Assembly (NCBI GenBank): GCA_015852425.1
Contig: JAAAIG010000542.1
Location: forward strand, 1 to 21,187
Length of the DNA: 21,187 nt
Direction of reading: 5' to 3'
Source: Gryganskiella cystojenkinii
Lineage: Eukaryota; Mortierellomycota; Mortierellomycetes; Mortierellales; Mortierellaceae
Shown piece after piece: positions 19,605 through 21,187 of this stretch. Below the pieces are notes generated by a model that made no database searches, had not been told where the DNA came from, and saw only the letters and a program-made list of their open reading frames with translations. A program made the position numbers and the translations under genes. Positions within the stretch are counted from its first letter, which is position 1; every line of letters starts with the position of its first letter.

Positions 19605-20191
19605 AAAAAAAGTCGTGCAGAGCGGCTCTTTCTTCCCTTTTTTGGGATAAATTGTGCGAGAGTGCGTTTTAGTACATCCATTGATAGCAAATTATTGAAC
19701 TTTTTTAAAATCTTATGTTTTTTTAAACTGAAAGAGTGTCTCTTGTTAGTACTCTTAGTAAATACGATGGTAAAGATCCGTATTAACAAACAAATCAAGC
19801 GGGAATGCTCTGAGAGAAAAAAGAAATTGAATATGTGTTTCATGAGAGAATGGAGTTGATAAATGACTCCTGGCGGGCCGAGAAAACCGGACTTTTGGGG
19901 TGAGAAGGAGGACATTTTCAGAGTTCGACAAGGTTTGCGGTTGACAATTTACAACAAAAAGTAGGCGCCAAAGAGTGGGACCCCTAGGACCCCCCAGAGG
20001 AAGGAGGCACAGGCCGCATGACGGTACTGCGATAGCCATGAATTGAAGCATCATGAATAGAAAAAAATGGGCGAATGACACAGTCATAAGCTGATATTCG
20101 TTTTACCACCATCGGGATCTTCATTTATTCGCTTTTATCTCCTACCCGTTTCTCTTTCTCTTTCTCGCCCACACACGACATCGCCACGCCT
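19605..20191. other. Spacer without a supported gene
   Basis: T- and A-rich DNA follows the stop codon to about 19860, presumably the 3' end of the preceding gene. From about 20100 a C/T-rich stretch (TTTCTCTTTCTCTTTCTCG) resembles a leader and leads straight into the next family copy. No protein-like frame is seen in between. Confidence 0.45.
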
Positions 20192-20531
20192 ATGAAAATC
20201 CTGAAGTCAGTCCATTCATTCACAAGGACCTCATCGAGGTCGTGACTATACTAAACAGTACATCATCACACCTGTTTTTTTCACTAAAACTCGGCCATAA
20301 AACAACGGAATGGAAGAGATGAGCATCCTGAGCATTGTCCATGAACCCATCCACATGCACAGAAAAGCTGAAGATCTATATTCGACTCCTCGTTAACGAC
20401 GAGCCAGTTGTCAGTAGAGCATTGAGCACCCGCGTCTCATCTCGTTTCTAAAACGACACCACTCTAAGATCAAGGACCTAACTTTTTCCATTGTCGAGAC
20501 AACTGAGCTGTTGCAAGCCCTGTCCCATTGA
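20192..20531 (+). pseudogene. Broken copy of the short C-domain gene
   Basis: Segments in alternating frames align in order with the 15469-15843 protein. At about 20197-20322, NPEVSPFIHKDLIEVV matches LPEV plus SPYISNVVFKV. At 20310-20360, MEEMSILSIVHEPIH matches AEMYSIRIVQEPVH. At 20362-20415, EKLKIYIRLLVNDEPV matches ERKVYIRLLINDETVG. At about 20433-20528, FLKRHHSKIKDLTF matches MSLLKGITIPF. At least three frame changes separate these pieces, so no functional protein is made. A C/T-rich leader upstream and an ATG at 20192 mark the old gene start. The alignment begins at the second methionine of the intact copy. Confidence 0.75.
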
Positions 20532-21187
20532 TTCCCGCTGTTGACTCATTTTACGATCACGAACTGGCATCTTTGGAGTAACCCAGTGCCTTCATGGATC
20601 AATACGATACACTCTGGTCTCCTCTTGTGTCTCTCTCTTTGTCTTGTTTAGGGTACAGCTATCCACGATCATAGTAACCACAGAATTTGACAAAGTCATC
20701 CGCCAGTTGGAGTAAGCGCCACCGACAAAACTTCAAAGTATGATCCTGTACACGGGTACCTGTTCCAATCTTGAACAGACCCGATTTCAACTTTTGATGA
20801 TCCCCAAGAGTCTCGAACTCGCTCGTCTGGAGTGGGTCATTATACCACTTACGACGACGATTCCAGAAAGTATAAGTCGTTGAATAGGGATCAATGGCCC
20901 AGTTGGCCCGCGCGATACAGCTCTGCTCTCTGCTAAACCTCGAACTGCCCTCCTAGGGAATTCAATTTCACCCCCGCCCAGCTCATTGCTAGCACGCTCC
21001 TCGGGATATGGCGATTGCACTATGCTTTTGTCTTTGAGGAAATAGCGGTCTCCCGAGCAGCAAGAGTGAATGTAGCCCAGCACCACCTGAATACCTTGAT
21101 CGCCTAAAATAATCACTGCCGGTAAAAGAAACTTGAACCAACTCTACTCGCCCCCCCCCCCTGCCACCCTCACACAAACAGCAGTCA
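20532..21187. other. Right end of window, no supported gene
   Basis: A short spliced-looking fragment (acceptor TTGTTTAG at 20651, then VQLSTIIVTTEFDKVIRQLE and a stop) may be debris of another gene. On the minus strand, around 20885-20795, GATCCCT and GGGGATC could pair and a TTCGAGA loop-like word is present, recalling a tRNA. The anticodon stem does not form and the length is wrong. C-runs (about 21151-21160) lie near the end. The minus-strand frame 20787-21116 (109 aa) shows no motif and I do not call it. Confidence 0.35.

Overview
The window is nuclear DNA of a filamentous fungus. Genes carry short GT-AG introns (125-159 nt, one of 551 nt), promoters are pyrimidine-rich, and poly(A)/poly(T) runs and AATAAA-type signals are frequent. 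The gene content (mitochondrial proline dehydrogenase with an inserted EF-hand pair, FCY2-like NCS1 permease, LRR/F-box-like debris) would fit an early-diverging lineage such as Mortierellomycota. That placement is an inference from style and family memory, not from a search.

Layout: 1-1321 is gene-free, homopolymer-rich DNA. 1322-4124 (+) is a three-exon proline dehydrogenase (PUT1/PRODH) of 708 aa. 4338-5700 (-) is a decayed LRR/F-box-like gene. 6225-7619 (+) encodes a 464-aa protein that I tentatively place among non-canonical, ABA3-type terpene synthases; its N-terminus appears to be interrupted by a one-base frame change. 8000-9820 (+) is a decayed gene of unknown family. 10393-10740 (+) is a fragment of a mitochondrial dicarboxylate-type carrier. 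11855-13555 (+) is an intact two-exon NCS1 purine/cytosine permease.

The right third is the most unusual part. Four loci (14421-15088, 15469-15843, 18252-19604, 20192-20531) belong to one protein family that I do not recognise. The intact full-length member has a signal peptide, created by splicing a two-codon first exon through a GC-AG intron. It is followed by three NPxR...GW repeats, a hydrophobic membrane-type segment and a C-terminal domain. A second locus encodes that C-terminal domain alone as a 117-124 aa protein. The other two loci are pseudogenes, one of each type. Between them, 15.9-18.1 kb is a mosaic of short diverged repeats.

The intact metabolic genes (proline oxidation in mitochondria, nucleobase uptake at the plasma membrane) are nitrogen-scavenging functions, but nothing in the sequence links their regulation. 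The window mixes conserved housekeeping genes with fast-decaying accessory loci.
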